Below, one piece after another: positions 8,399 to 15,885 of a stretch of 35,440 nt of DNA. Each line of letters begins with the position of its first letter. Positions within the stretch are counted from its first letter, which is position 1. A program made the translations under genes and the position numbers. The notes beneath the pieces are model-generated. The model had not been told where the DNA came from. It was given only the letters and a program-made list of their open reading frames with translations, and ran no database searches. Origin of the DNA: GCA-2699445 sp032127075 (lineage in GTDB: Bacteria; Actinomycetota; Actinomycetes; S36-B12; GCA-2699445); contig JAQAZZ010000044.1 in NCBI GenBank assembly GCA_032127075.1, positions 1 to 35,440 of the forward strand, in the 5' to 3' direction.

Positions 8399-8404
8399 TA
8401 CCAT
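8399..8404 (+). promoter_or_regulatory. TACCAT -10 box of the Pro/Ala-rich gene
   Basis: TACCAT, then CGTGCT (6 nt), then the GTG at 8411. The spacing implies a leaderless mRNA and supports GTG 8411 over the upstream GTG at 8360. Confidence 0.5.
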
Positions 8405-8410
8405 CGTGCT

Positions 8411-9325
8411 GTGGCGGCGGCCGAAGGCAGACCGGGTTCGCCGAGATCTCCTGCCGCATTGCTGGCGGGCTTGACCCTCGTGGCCCTGATCGCTGTGACG
8501 GTCGCGGCAACGGTTCAGCGGGCTCCAGGGCCCGTAGCATCGGCCGGCAATGCGGCCGCGCCCCCTCCTGTTGCAGCGGAACTGCCGACGCCCGACCCAG
8601 TCCGGCAGCGCGCTGACAAGAAGGCCGCCGACGCCGGGCGGCCGCGGCCGCGGGCTGTCGAGCCGCCCGAGGTGGTACCGGGCGCGGGCGGTGGCCAGCG
8701 GGTTCAGGCCAGCGCAACGCCGGCTTCGCCCGCGCCGCCCCCGGACAGAGCGTCACCCCCCGCCCGGGCACGGGAACCGAAGCCACCGGTAGGCGATGAC
8801 ACCAGCAGGCCCCTTGCGCAGCAACGCGGGCAGGCTCCACCGGACGCCGAGGTCAGTGGTGAGTCCGTGCCGAGCCCGGGTGCCACGCCTTCACCCACGG
8901 CGATAGCGACGCGGGACGCGACGGTCAGTCCGCAGGTGGAGGGAACTGCGCCCCCGAACGCACCCGTCGAACCCTCCGGATCAGCCGATGGGCTCCCACC
9001 GAGCGCCGCGGCATCCCCGCCCGCCATCTTGAGTGCGGTTGTCGTCGAAGCGGATCGTGGCCAGGCCGACGGGCTGGTCCCGTGCGGGGCCTTCGGAATC
9101 CGGGTGGTTGCGACGGTCAGCGGCGACGTGGACGCTGCCGCCGTCTTCTACCGGCAGCCTGGAAAGGCGGCCACCGGCAACCGGGCCATGGTTCCCGATG
9201 CGGACGGGTGGTCGGTTGAACTCGACCTATTCGAAGGCGAGTACGAGTTCGTGGTCGCCGTTACCGGCGAGGCCGGCGCGGCGACCCGAAGCGCCGGCCC
9301 GATGGTGCTCTCGTGCCGGCCCTAG
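8411..9325 (+). CDS. Membrane-anchored Pro/Ala-rich extracytoplasmic protein, unknown family
   Basis: A 304-residue protein I do not recognise. A short basic N-terminus is followed by one hydrophobic segment (AALLAGLTLVALIAVTVAATV, about residues 15-36). Then comes a low-complexity linker of about 170 residues rich in Pro, Ala, Ser, Arg and Gly. The last 85 residues are a compact beta-rich domain (ILSAVVVEADRG to GPMVLSCRP) with two cysteines, which could form a disulphide outside the membrane. The layout suggests an anchor, a wall-spanning stalk and a small exposed domain. GTG 8411 is favoured over 8360 because a TAnnnT box lies 6 nt before it. It is convergent with the zinc-ribbon gene, and divergent from the acetyltransferase. 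Confidence 0.6.
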   Translation: MAAAEGRPGSPRSPAALLAGLTLVALIAVTVAATVQRAPGPVASAGNAAAPPPVAAELPTPDPVRQRADKKAADAGRPRPRAVEPPEVVPGAGGGQRVQASATPASPAPPPDRASPPARAREPKPPVGDDTSRPLAQQRGQAPPDAEVSGESVPSPGATPSPTAIATRDATVSPQVEGTAPPNAPVEPSGSADGLPPSAAASPPAILSAVVVEADRGQADGLVPCGAFGIRVVATVSGDVDAAAVFYRQPGKAATGNRAMVPDADGWSVELDLFEGEYEFVVAVTGEAGAATRSAGPMVLSCRP

Positions 9326-9348
9326 AGTGAACTGAGCCGGCGGTCCGC

Positions 9349-9540
9349 TCAGGCGGAAGCTTTGGCCCTCTGGGCGGAGCGGCGGTTGAGGCTGGACAGA
9401 CGGCAGTTGTCGCAGTAGGTGACTTCGTAGGACGTCATCGGTCCACGTGTCGTGGAGTAGTCGCACCAACGGTCGACAACTCGGGTGGGGAACTGGCAGG
9501 AGGGGCAGGTCGGTCCGCAATCGGCCTCAGATTGTTGCAT
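9349..9540 (-). CDS. Small zinc-ribbon protein, function unknown
   Basis: A 63-residue protein starting with ATG 9540. Two CxxC pairs, CPSC (about residue 12) and CDNC (about residue 43), sit about 30 residues apart and would bind one zinc ion as a zinc ribbon; two further cysteines lie nearby (DCGPTC and RWCDY). The C-terminus is basic (LNRRSAQRAKAS). Such small proteins often bind nucleic acid or act as subunits of larger complexes, but nothing here gives a function. It lies downstream of the PlsC-like gene on the same strand, separated by a 94-bp gap that holds a nested dyad. Confidence 0.6.
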   Translation of the reverse strand: MQQSEADCGPTCPSCQFPTRVVDRWCDYSTTRGPMTSYEVTYCDNCRLSSLNRRSAQRAKASA

Positions 9541-9604
9541 GTACCCAGCGTGACGCGAAATCAGACGGGATTCAAGAGATTCCGCGACAGAGTTGCGACA
9601 TAAG

Positions 9605-9639
9605 GGTGACCGTTATGAAACCGTTTCTTCCCTGTCACC
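9605..9639. repeat. Nested inverted repeats between the PlsC-like and zinc-ribbon genes
   Basis: GGTGAC (9605-9610) pairs with GTCACC (9634-9639), and GAAAC (9617-9621) with GTTTC (9623-9627). Both pairs share the same centre, at 9622, with 6-base gaps on each side. The inner loop is a single base, so DNA-level dyad symmetry (operator) is as likely as a terminator. Confidence 0.45.
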
Positions 9640-10261
9640 TGCTCGTATCCGGCGGGGCGGACTGAGCCAGCAGGGTCTTGCGGACGGTTTCGTCGACCTC
9701 GGCGCGCAGCCGCGGTTCGCTGCGTCGCGACGGATCCACTCCGCGCTTGTCGGCGAAGAAGGCACGGATGCGGTCCATGTCCGCTGACACGTCCCCGGTC
9801 AACCAGAAGGGTTCGGCGAACGTGACTACCTTGGTGGGCCCGTCGGGGGAGACCAGCATGACGGGCAGGTTGCTGGCCCGAGCGAGGCGGTAGAACCCGG
9901 ACTTCCAGTAGTCCTTCTTCTTGCGGGTCCCCTTGGGAGTGATGACGAGCTGGAAGCCGCGACTGTCGCCCGCCATGGCTATGAGTTGGTCCACCAACGG
10001 GCCGGGGTCGGAACGGTCCACGGGGATCCCGCCGACTGCCCGCCAGAAGAAGCCGAACGGACCGGCACCGATCTCCTTCTTGATGAGGAATCGCACCCGC
10101 AACCGATAGCGCCATGTGACGGCGAGCATCAGCGCGCTGTCCCACCCCGACGTGTGCGGCGCTCCCACGAAGATGCACGACTGGCTGGGCGAGGGAGTCG
10201 CCCCGGTCACCCGCCAGCCGGCGAGCCGCAGCGCCGCCCTTCCCACGTACTCACGCAACAA
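9635..10261 (-). CDS. PlsC-like acyltransferase with variant KGTR motif
   Basis: 208 residues of the lysophospholipid acyltransferase (AGPAT) fold. Motif I is APHTSGWDSAL (about residue 33; HX4D with His and Asp intact). The central region FLIKKEIGAGPFGFFWRAVGGIPVDRS matches motif II. Motif III reads TPKGTRKKKDYWKSGFY, so the usual Glu of EGTR is Lys. The tail (VMLVSPDGPTKVVTFAEPF) matches the final strand of the family. It probably transfers an acyl chain to a glycerol- or sugar-lipid acceptor at the membrane. The start is TTG 10261 or the adjacent TTG 10258; GGAGGG sits 6 nt before the latter, which I slightly prefer. It is not in an operon with plsB/plsC. Confidence 0.78.
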   Translation of the reverse strand: MLREYVGRAALRLAGWRVTGATPSPSQSCIFVGAPHTSGWDSALMLAVTWRYRLRVRFLIKKEIGAGPFGFFWRAVGGIPVDRSDPGPLVDQLIAMAGDSRGFQLVITPKGTRKKKDYWKSGFYRLARASNLPVMLVSPDGPTKVVTFAEPFWLTGDVSADMDRIRAFFADKRGVDPSRRSEPRLRAEVDETVRKTLLAQSAPPDTSR

Positions 10262-10340
10262 GGTCCCTCCCGAGCCATCAGATGAACGATCACCCTAGCC
10301 AACCAGGGACTGGTCTCGGTGCACGAGTGGGCCGGCGGCG

Positions 10341-10781
10341 TCAGGCCGCTTCACCGCCCAGGTCGCGGGAGTATGCCTCGTACAGAGCCTGGGTGGTGCG
10401 TTCCTCCTGTCGGCGGACGCGGTTGAGGAGGCCGCGCACGGACTCCTTGACCGCCCGCATCTTGCGCGGATCTCCTGCCGCCTCGCCGACCAGCATCCGA
10501 ACCCGGAGGAGTTCCTCCTCCAGTTGTTCCTGTTCGGTGTCGATGCGGCGGATCATCGCCGACATGTGGGGGACGTCGCGGGTCAACTGCTCACGCAGGC
10601 CGCCCCACGTCTGCGCGCCCTCGGCCATCAGCCGCATCGACAGCTCGTCGAGTTGGGTCGTCAAGTCCACCCACCATTGGGCCAGGTTGCTGCTGTGGTT
10701 CAGCAGCCCGCCGAGTCGGACAGAAGTGTCCGAGACCCCGGAGTGTGACTGCCTGGGGATCGAAACGGTCGCCATTGTCAT
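10341..10781 (-). CDS. Helical (coiled-coil) protein, unknown function
   Basis: A 146-residue soluble protein that is almost entirely helical by eye, with no signal peptide or membrane segment. Long heptad-like stretches rich in Glu, Arg, Leu and Gln (LTTQLDELSMRLMAEG; RRIDTEQEQLEEELLRVRML; RGLLNRVRRQEERTTQALYEAY) point to a coiled coil. The start is well set: AGGAGG lies six bases before ATG 10781, and the longer frame upstream is rejected. It is monocistronic or last in its unit. The SpoIIE-type phosphatase gene ends 185 bp upstream on the same strand. I do not recognise the family. Confidence 0.68.
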   Translation of the reverse strand: MTMATVSIPRQSHSGVSDTSVRLGGLLNHSSNLAQWWVDLTTQLDELSMRLMAEGAQTWGGLREQLTRDVPHMSAMIRRIDTEQEQLEEELLRVRMLVGEAAGDPRKMRAVKESVRGLLNRVRRQEERTTQALYEAYSRDLGGEAA

Positions 10782-10924
10782 CTCGGGCCTCCTGTAGGTC
10801 GTGTCTTCTAGTTGTCTTCTTCCTCTAGACCCCACATTGGTGCATGTGCGTGTCAAGAAGCCACGCCCGGCCGTTCCCAAGTTCGTCGCAGTTCTGTCAC
10901 CTGCGCCGGGAACGGCGGGCGATT

Positions 10925-10938
10925 CCGGACTTGTCCGG
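10925..10938 (-). terminator. Short hairpin after the SpoIIE-type phosphatase gene
   Basis: CCGGAC-TT-GTCCGG, 30 bp past the minus-strand stop at 10967. The stem is only six base pairs with a 2-base loop and no T tract. The rest of the 185-bp gap shows nothing I can name. Confidence 0.3.
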
Positions 10939-10966
10939 GGTTATCGGCAGCCTGGCAGTCCCGACC

Positions 10967-12598
10967 TCACGAGACAGCGTCGGGCACGACGCCGGCCGTG
11001 GTGGGCACCAGGGTCAAGGCGACCAGTGTTACGTCGTCGCGCTCCCAGTCAACGCAGCGCTCCCGGGCGAGCGCGAGGGTTCGACGGACCAGGTGCTTCA
11101 CACCGCGGTGTCCCTCGCCGCCAGTCGAAGCGGCGCGGTCGAAGAGAGTCAGCAGGCCGGGAACCCCCAGCTGCTCGCCTCCGGCGTCGTGGGACTCGAC
11201 TAGCCCGTCGCTGAACAGGAGCAGGCAGTCCCCGGCGGCCAGCGTTGTGGTCCGCGCTTCCCACGGTCCGCCCAGCCAGGACAGCAGCGGGCCGGTCCGG
11301 ACCAGTTCCTCAGTCTTCCCCGAAGAGCGGACGACGACTGGGGGAGGATGTCCGGCGTTGGACCAGGTGAGGGTTCCGGTGGCAGGGTCCACGACCACGA
11401 TCGCCGCCGTAGCGATCGGCTCGTTCTCGTCCGCCAACCGGCGATCGGCCAGGGCCAGGGCTGAACCGGGACTGCGCCCGGAGGCGGTGGCCACCGCCAA
11501 CAGGTGTTTGATCCGGCTCGCGGCCACCCCCACCCGGTCGCCGTGGCCCGCGACATCGGCGATGACCAGTGCGGCCCGCCCGTCAGGCACTGCGATGCAG
11601 TCCCAGAAGTCGCCGGCCAGGACGGTCTCGGCGGGCAGGATCTCGCCGTAGACCTCGATGCCTTCCGGGGCCGGGTCGGTCTGGGCCGCGAGTTCCCGCA
11701 TGATGGCGGCGACCACCGGCGCGTCACTGGCCATCGACTCCGCCGCGCGACGGGCGGCATCGGTGGCGCGCTGCTGGGCGGCGGTGGCCCGCTCCGCCCG
11801 ATCGATCTCATCGACCAACTGTCGCCGCATCTCTTCGGCGTCGCGGCCGACATCACTGATCTCCCGCGGACCGCTGGGGCTGATGGTTCCGCCTCGCCGG
11901 ACGTCTTGGGCCACTGACTGCATCTGGTCGCGCAATTCCCGCAGCGGCGCCAGGACCCATCGGCGCATGAGGTAGGTCGCGCTGAGGACGGAGAAGAGCA
12001 GGATCAGCACTCCGGCACCGACCAGGTAGAACAGGCTGCCGGTGAGTTGGCGCAGCTGGTCGAAGGCCTCACTGCGCTCCTCGTCGATCGTGTTGCGCAG
12101 CCGATCGCTGTCGGTGACGAAGCGATCGAACAGGAGAAGGCTCTCGTCGCCCGCGATGATCCGTTCCGCCCGCCCCTGTCGGCCGTCGCGCACCGCCTTG
12201 ATCGACGGCTGCGCCACGCCCGACAGCCATTCACTGCGGCTGGACTGGACCGCTTCGAGCAGCGGCGAGATGTCGGGATCCCCGCCCAGCAGCCGTCCCA
12301 GGGACGCCAAGGCGATCGCCGATCGGCGTTCGCCGTCCACATACGGCCGCAGATCCGATTCGACCCCCCCGATGGCGTAGAGAGATACGCCTCGCTCCAT
12401 GTCCGACGTTGCGAGACTCAGGTTGTACACATCGGTTGCTGCGGGTTCGTAGACCGTTGTGACCCTGCCTGTGCCGCCCGAGACACGCTCCACGCTCACG
12501 GCGATGACCGCCGCTGCCACGAGGACCACGGCCAGTCCGGCGATCGCCAACGCGGCCAGCAATCCCCGCAGCGAGATGCGTTCGCGGACCCGGGGCAC
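10967..12598 (-). CDS. Membrane sensor with HAMP and SpoIIE/PP2C-type serine phosphatase domain
   Basis: A 543-residue RsbU-like signalling protein. TM1 is at about residues 12-36, then an extracytoplasmic helical sensor to about 185 (CHASE3-like in size, not certain), TM2 at about 187-208 and a HAMP segment (WVLAPLRELRDQMQSVA). A coiled-coil linker leads to a SpoIIE phosphatase domain from about 310. Phosphatase motifs are intact: VLAGDFWDCIAVPDGRAALVIADVAGHG (metal-binding Asp residues), SNAGHPPPVV, LLLFSDGLVES and the final RDDVTLVAL. Such enzymes dephosphorylate anti-anti-sigma factors in partner-switching stress pathways, but no partner genes are nearby. The GTG start has TAGCGT 6 nt upstream (leaderless layout). 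It is divergent from pat. Confidence 0.85.
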   Translation of the reverse strand: MPRVRERISLRGLLAALAIAGLAVVLVAAAVIAVSVERVSGGTGRVTTVYEPAATDVYNLSLATSDMERGVSLYAIGGVESDLRPYVDGERRSAIALASLGRLLGGDPDISPLLEAVQSSRSEWLSGVAQPSIKAVRDGRQGRAERIIAGDESLLLFDRFVTDSDRLRNTIDEERSEAFDQLRQLTGSLFYLVGAGVLILLFSVLSATYLMRRWVLAPLRELRDQMQSVAQDVRRGGTISPSGPREISDVGRDAEEMRRQLVDEIDRAERATAAQQRATDAARRAAESMASDAPVVAAIMRELAAQTDPAPEGIEVYGEILPAETVLAGDFWDCIAVPDGRAALVIADVAGHGDRVGVAASRIKHLLAVATASGRSPGSALALADRRLADENEPIATAAIVVVDPATGTLTWSNAGHPPPVVVRSSGKTEELVRTGPLLSWLGGPWEARTTTLAAGDCLLLFSDGLVESHDAGGEQLGVPGLLTLFDRAASTGGEGHRGVKHLVRRTLALARERCVDWERDDVTLVALTLVPTTAGVVPDAVS

Positions 12599-12604
12599 AG
12601 CCCC

Positions 12605-12610
12605 ACGCTA
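12605..12610 (-). promoter_or_regulatory. TAGCGT -10 box of the SpoIIE-type gene
   Basis: On the minus strand TAGCGT-GGGGCT-GTG gives six bases between the box and the GTG at 12598. It is divergent from the pat promoter within a 110-bp intergenic region. Confidence 0.5.
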
Positions 12611-12696
12611 GTGCCCCCGGTGAGGGATTCCTGGACTGGTTTCCCGTACCGGGCCCTCATGCCCGCCGCCCAAGACCGCTCGCCCGCGTTGCTCCG

Positions 12697-12702
12697 TACA
12701 GT
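12697..12702 (+). promoter_or_regulatory. TACAGT -10 box of pat
   Basis: TACAGT-GATGAT-GTG gives six bases between the box and the GTG at 12709, again a leaderless layout without a ribosome site. Confidence 0.55.
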
Positions 12703-12708
12703 GATGAT

Positions 12709-13776
12709 GTGGATCAGAAACCGACGATGCGCCCGGACCTGTCCGAGCTGCCCGGCTACAAGGCCGGCGCCAGGGCACCGGGTGCGGTCTCGCTGGCTTC
12801 CAACGAGGCGCCCTTCGGGCCGATGCCGGGGGTGGGCGATGTGATCGCCGATGCCGCCGGGCAGGTTCACCACTACCCCGACCCCGGTGCTGGCGCGCTG
12901 CTGCGGCGGCTGGCGATCCGCTGGGGCGTCTCCGATGCTGAGATCGCCCTGGGAACCGGCTCGGTGGCGATCTGCCAGCAGGCTGTTGTCTCGGCCTGTT
13001 CCCCCGGGGACGAGGTGATCTATGCCTGGCGCTCCTTCGAGGCATACCCGATCATCACGCGCCTCGCCCACGCCGTCTCGGTTCGGGTCCCGCTGTTGCC
13101 CGGCGGCCGGCATGATCTGGCTGCCATGGCCAGGGCCATCACGCCGCGAACCAGGGTGGTCTTCGTGTGTACCCCGAACAATCCCACCGGCCCCGCGGTG
13201 ACCGGGCCGCAGTTGCGGGAATTCCTGGATCAGGTCCCCGACGAGGTCCTGGTGGTCATCGATGAGGCGTACTTCGAATACACCGATCCCGCCGGTCCGC
13301 AACGGCTCGACTCAGTGTCGCTGATGCGGCAGCGAACCAACGTGCTCGTGTTGCGCACCTTCTCCAAGGCCTACGGACTGGCCGGCCTGCGGGTGGGCTA
13401 CGGCCTGGGATCGGCACCGGTGATCGCGGCCTTGCGCAAGGTCGCTCTCCCGTTCGGGGTGTCGCATGTTGCGCAGGCCGCCGCACTGGCCGCCCTCGAC
13501 CAGCCGGCTGAGCTCGCCCGCCGGGTCGCGATCACCACTGCCGAGCGTGCCCGGGTGATCTCAGCCGCGCGCGGGCTCGGGTTCGATGTGCCGGACTCCC
13601 AGGGAAACTTCTACTGGCTGCCGCTTGCAGCGCAGTCGCTGGCCGTCGCCGAGGCTTGTGCCGCGGCCGGGGTGACGGTGCGGGCGTTCCCCGGCGAAGG
13701 CGTTCGAGTGACGGTGGGAGACCAGGAAGCCAACGACATCGTGCTGGGTGTCCTGTCCTCCTTCGCCCCCGTCTGA
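12709..13776 (+). CDS. pat: Aromatic amino acid / histidinol-phosphate aminotransferase (Pat, HisC2 type)
   Basis: A 355-residue PLP-dependent class I/II aminotransferase of the HisC family. Clear landmarks are MRPDLSELPGYKAGARAP at the N-terminus, SNEAPFGP, HYPDPGAGALL, CTPNNPTGP (about residue 150), DEAYFEY (PLP-binding Asp and Tyr), TFSKAYGLAGLRVGY (the Lys forming the Schiff base, about residue 221) and GVRVTVG near the end. The GSVAICQQ and YAWRSFEAYP blocks are closer to mycobacterial Pat (Rv3772) than to true HisC, so phenylalanine or tyrosine transamination is the more likely role. Histidinol-phosphate cannot be excluded. No his genes surround it apart from the distant degenerate HisA-like gene. 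The GTG start follows a TACAGT box by six bases. Confidence 0.85.
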   Translation: MDQKPTMRPDLSELPGYKAGARAPGAVSLASNEAPFGPMPGVGDVIADAAGQVHHYPDPGAGALLRRLAIRWGVSDAEIALGTGSVAICQQAVVSACSPGDEVIYAWRSFEAYPIITRLAHAVSVRVPLLPGGRHDLAAMARAITPRTRVVFVCTPNNPTGPAVTGPQLREFLDQVPDEVLVVIDEAYFEYTDPAGPQRLDSVSLMRQRTNVLVLRTFSKAYGLAGLRVGYGLGSAPVIAALRKVALPFGVSHVAQAAALAALDQPAELARRVAITTAERARVISAARGLGFDVPDSQGNFYWLPLAAQSLAVAEACAAAGVTVRAFPGEGVRVTVGDQEANDIVLGVLSSFAPV

Positions 13777-13827
13777 GCAGATCGCCGTTGCCGCCATGTG
13801 CGCAGGATTACCCGCTGCGGCGCGGCG

Positions 13828-13833
13828 TAGTCT
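13828..13833 (+). promoter_or_regulatory. TAGTCT -10 box before the ABC transporter operon
   Basis: TAGTCT would start transcription near 13840, leaving a short leader that contains AGAAGGG (13848-13854), eight bases before the ATG. This operon therefore has a ribosome site, unlike the leaderless genes nearby. Confidence 0.4.
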
Positions 13834-13861
13834 GGAAGCAGGACCTAGAAGGGTCGGCACG

Positions 13862-14725
13862 ATGGTCGAGGCGGCAGTACGTGTACGGGATCTGACCTTC
13901 TCCTACGGTGAGAAGCAAGCGGTGGCGGGCGTGTCCATCGACGTGGCTCCCGGTGAGATCGTGGGTTTCCTCGGGCCGAACGGTGCCGGCAAGTCGACCA
14001 CCATCAAGATGATCATCGGCCAGTTGCGGCCCCAGAGCGGCAGCATCGAGATCTTCGGCGAACGTATGCCGCGGCAGCGCGACGATATCCAGGCCCGGAT
14101 GGGAGTGTGCTTCGAGGAGAAGAACCACTACCCGGCGATGTCCGCGGCCGAGAACCTGAAGTTCTTCGGCAAATTGTTCGGGCTGCGGGCCGTACCGGTG
14201 GACGCGCTGCTGGACCGGGTGGGTCTGCTGGACCGCCGCGATGAGCGGGTCGCCGGGTTCTCCAAGGGAATGCGGCAGCGGTTGATGATCGCCCGGGCGA
14301 TCATCAACACGCCCGATCTGCTGGTGCTCGACGAGCCGACCGACGGCTTGGACCCGGTGTCGGCAATTGCGGTCCGGGAACTCATCCAAGCCGAGGCGGA
14401 TCGGGGGGCCGCGGTCCTGCTGACCACCCACGACATGCACGAGGCCGACGAGTTGTCAGACCGGGTGGCCTTCATCAACGACGGGTGCATCCTGGTGACC
14501 GATACCCCCGAAGAGCTCAAGCTCCAACACGGCACCCGTGCGGTGACCATCCGGCGGCGCGACGCCGACGGTATCGCCGAGGATGTGCTGCCGCTCGATG
14601 ATGCGGACACGGCGGGGCGGCTCGCGACGGCGCTGTCCGATCCGCACCTGCTGACGGTGCACACCCGCGAAGCCACCCTGGAAGATGTGTTCGTCGAGTA
14701 CGCGGGCCGGGGGCTGGCCGAATGA
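13862..14725 (+). CDS. ABC transporter ATP-binding protein (NatA-like)
   Basis: A 287-residue ATPase that would power the two permeases encoded downstream. Walker A is GPNGAGKST (about residue 38), the Q-loop region lies near MGVCFEEKNHYPAM, the signature reads FSKGMRQR in the NatA style, Walker B is LLVLDEPTDGLD, and the H-loop is LTTHDMHEADELSDR. A C-terminal extension (ATLEDVFVEYAGRGLAE) is typical of ABC-2 exporter ATPases. ATG 13862 has AGAAGGG eight bases upstream; the longer upstream frame runs into the end of pat and is rejected. Its TGA overlaps the next ATG in ATGA. The substrate is unknown; NatA/NatB relatives are linked to sodium or drug and lipid export. Confidence 0.9.
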   Translation: MVEAAVRVRDLTFSYGEKQAVAGVSIDVAPGEIVGFLGPNGAGKSTTIKMIIGQLRPQSGSIEIFGERMPRQRDDIQARMGVCFEEKNHYPAMSAAENLKFFGKLFGLRAVPVDALLDRVGLLDRRDERVAGFSKGMRQRLMIARAIINTPDLLVLDEPTDGLDPVSAIAVRELIQAEADRGAAVLLTTHDMHEADELSDRVAFINDGCILVTDTPEELKLQHGTRAVTIRRRDADGIAEDVLPLDDADTAGRLATALSDPHLLTVHTREATLEDVFVEYAGRGLAE

Positions 14726-15885
14726 CCACCCCCGTGGACACCTCCCCCCGCGGCACCGCGAGTCGGCGGGACTCGGGGGTGCGGCCATCGTCGGCGGCGA
14801 TCATCCGCGCCATAGTGGCCAAGGATGCCGTGGCCTTCCGGCGCAACCGCTTCCTGATGCTGATCACGTTCCTGGTGCTGATCGTGTGGGCATTGGTCTA
14901 TCAGTTCCTCCCCCAGACCGTGGACGAGACCTTCTCGGTGGGCGTGGTCGTCGAGCAGGGCGCTCTCCCGGCGGGTATCGCATTGGACCCCGCGGCATTG
15001 GCGGCACAGGACGATGTCGGAGTCGCAGTATCGGTCTATCCCGACATCGGGCAGCTGGAGCGGGCCGTGGGCGAAGGCTCGGATGTGGCAGCAGGCCTGC
15101 GAATCCCGGCCGGGTTCGCCGCTGATGTGGCCGCGGGGCAGCAGGCGACCGTCTCGCTGGTGCTGCCGGCCGGTCTGCCACCGCAGTACCGGGCGCTGCT
15201 CGAATCCAGCGCCGCCGAGATCGGCTACTTGCTGTCCGGATCGCCGGCGCCGATCGATCTGGCCACGGACACGACCATCGTGGGAACCGACCGTGTGGGC
15301 GACCAGATCTCGATGGCCGAGCAGATGCGGCCGTTGCTGCTGGTGGTCGTGCTGCTGGTCGAGGTGTTCGCCCTGGCCACCCTGGTGGCCGGTGAGATCG
15401 CGGAGCGCACCGCCACGGCGGTGCTGGCCACCCCGGCTTCGCCGGGTGATCTGATCGCCGCAAAGATGATCTTCGGCACCCTGTTGGCCTTCAGCGAAGC
15501 CGTGTTCCTGGGCATCCTCATCGGCGCCTTCGGCACAAGCCCGGTGCTGATCCTTGTCGCCCTCTTCCTGGGGGCCGTGCTGGTTACCGGGCTGGGCCTG
15601 TTGGCCGGATCGTTCGGACGAGACTTCACCGACACCCTCATCCTGGGGATGCTCATCATGATTCCGCTGATGGTTCCGGCCATCGCCGCCCTGTTCCCGG
15701 GCTCCGCCCCCGCCTGGGTGACGCTCCTGCCGACCTACGGGCTGGTGGACGTGGTCGTAGGGGCCAGCGCCGGGACGCTGACGTGGTCGGCGGCAGCGGT
15801 GCCGCTGTTGACCCTCGCCGGCTGGGGGGTTGCCCTCGGCCTCCTGGGGGTCGTGGTCCTCAACCGGAGGGTGGCGCGGCTATGA
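14722..15885 (+). CDS. ABC-2 type permease 1 (NatB-like)
   Basis: A 387-residue integral membrane subunit. After a polar N-terminus, TM1 is at about residues 47-62 (FLMLITFLVLIVWALVY). A 140-residue extracytoplasmic domain follows (FSVGVVVEQGALPAG onward), then a cluster of about five membrane helices from residue 200 (LLLVVVLLVEVFALATLVAGEIAERTATAVLATPASPGDLIAAKM). That 'GEi.er.t...ll.tP.s..e...aK' segment is the coupling signature of ABC-2/NatB permeases. The ATGA overlap with the ATPase gene indicates translational coupling. It probably forms a heterodimer with the next gene product. Confidence 0.86.
   Translation: MTTPVDTSPRGTASRRDSGVRPSSAAIIRAIVAKDAVAFRRNRFLMLITFLVLIVWALVYQFLPQTVDETFSVGVVVEQGALPAGIALDPAALAAQDDVGVAVSVYPDIGQLERAVGEGSDVAAGLRIPAGFAADVAAGQQATVSLVLPAGLPPQYRALLESSAAEIGYLLSGSPAPIDLATDTTIVGTDRVGDQISMAEQMRPLLLVVVLLVEVFALATLVAGEIAERTATAVLATPASPGDLIAAKMIFGTLLAFSEAVFLGILIGAFGTSPVLILVALFLGAVLVTGLGLLAGSFGRDFTDTLILGMLIMIPLMVPAIAALFPGSAPAWVTLLPTYGLVDVVVGASAGTLTWSAAAVPLLTLAGWGVALGLLGVVVLNRRVARL

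Noticed and set aside
13748..13861. Upstream extension of the ABC ATPase
   Set aside because: The extension overlaps the end of pat and bears no family similarity; ATG 13862 has a ribosome site.
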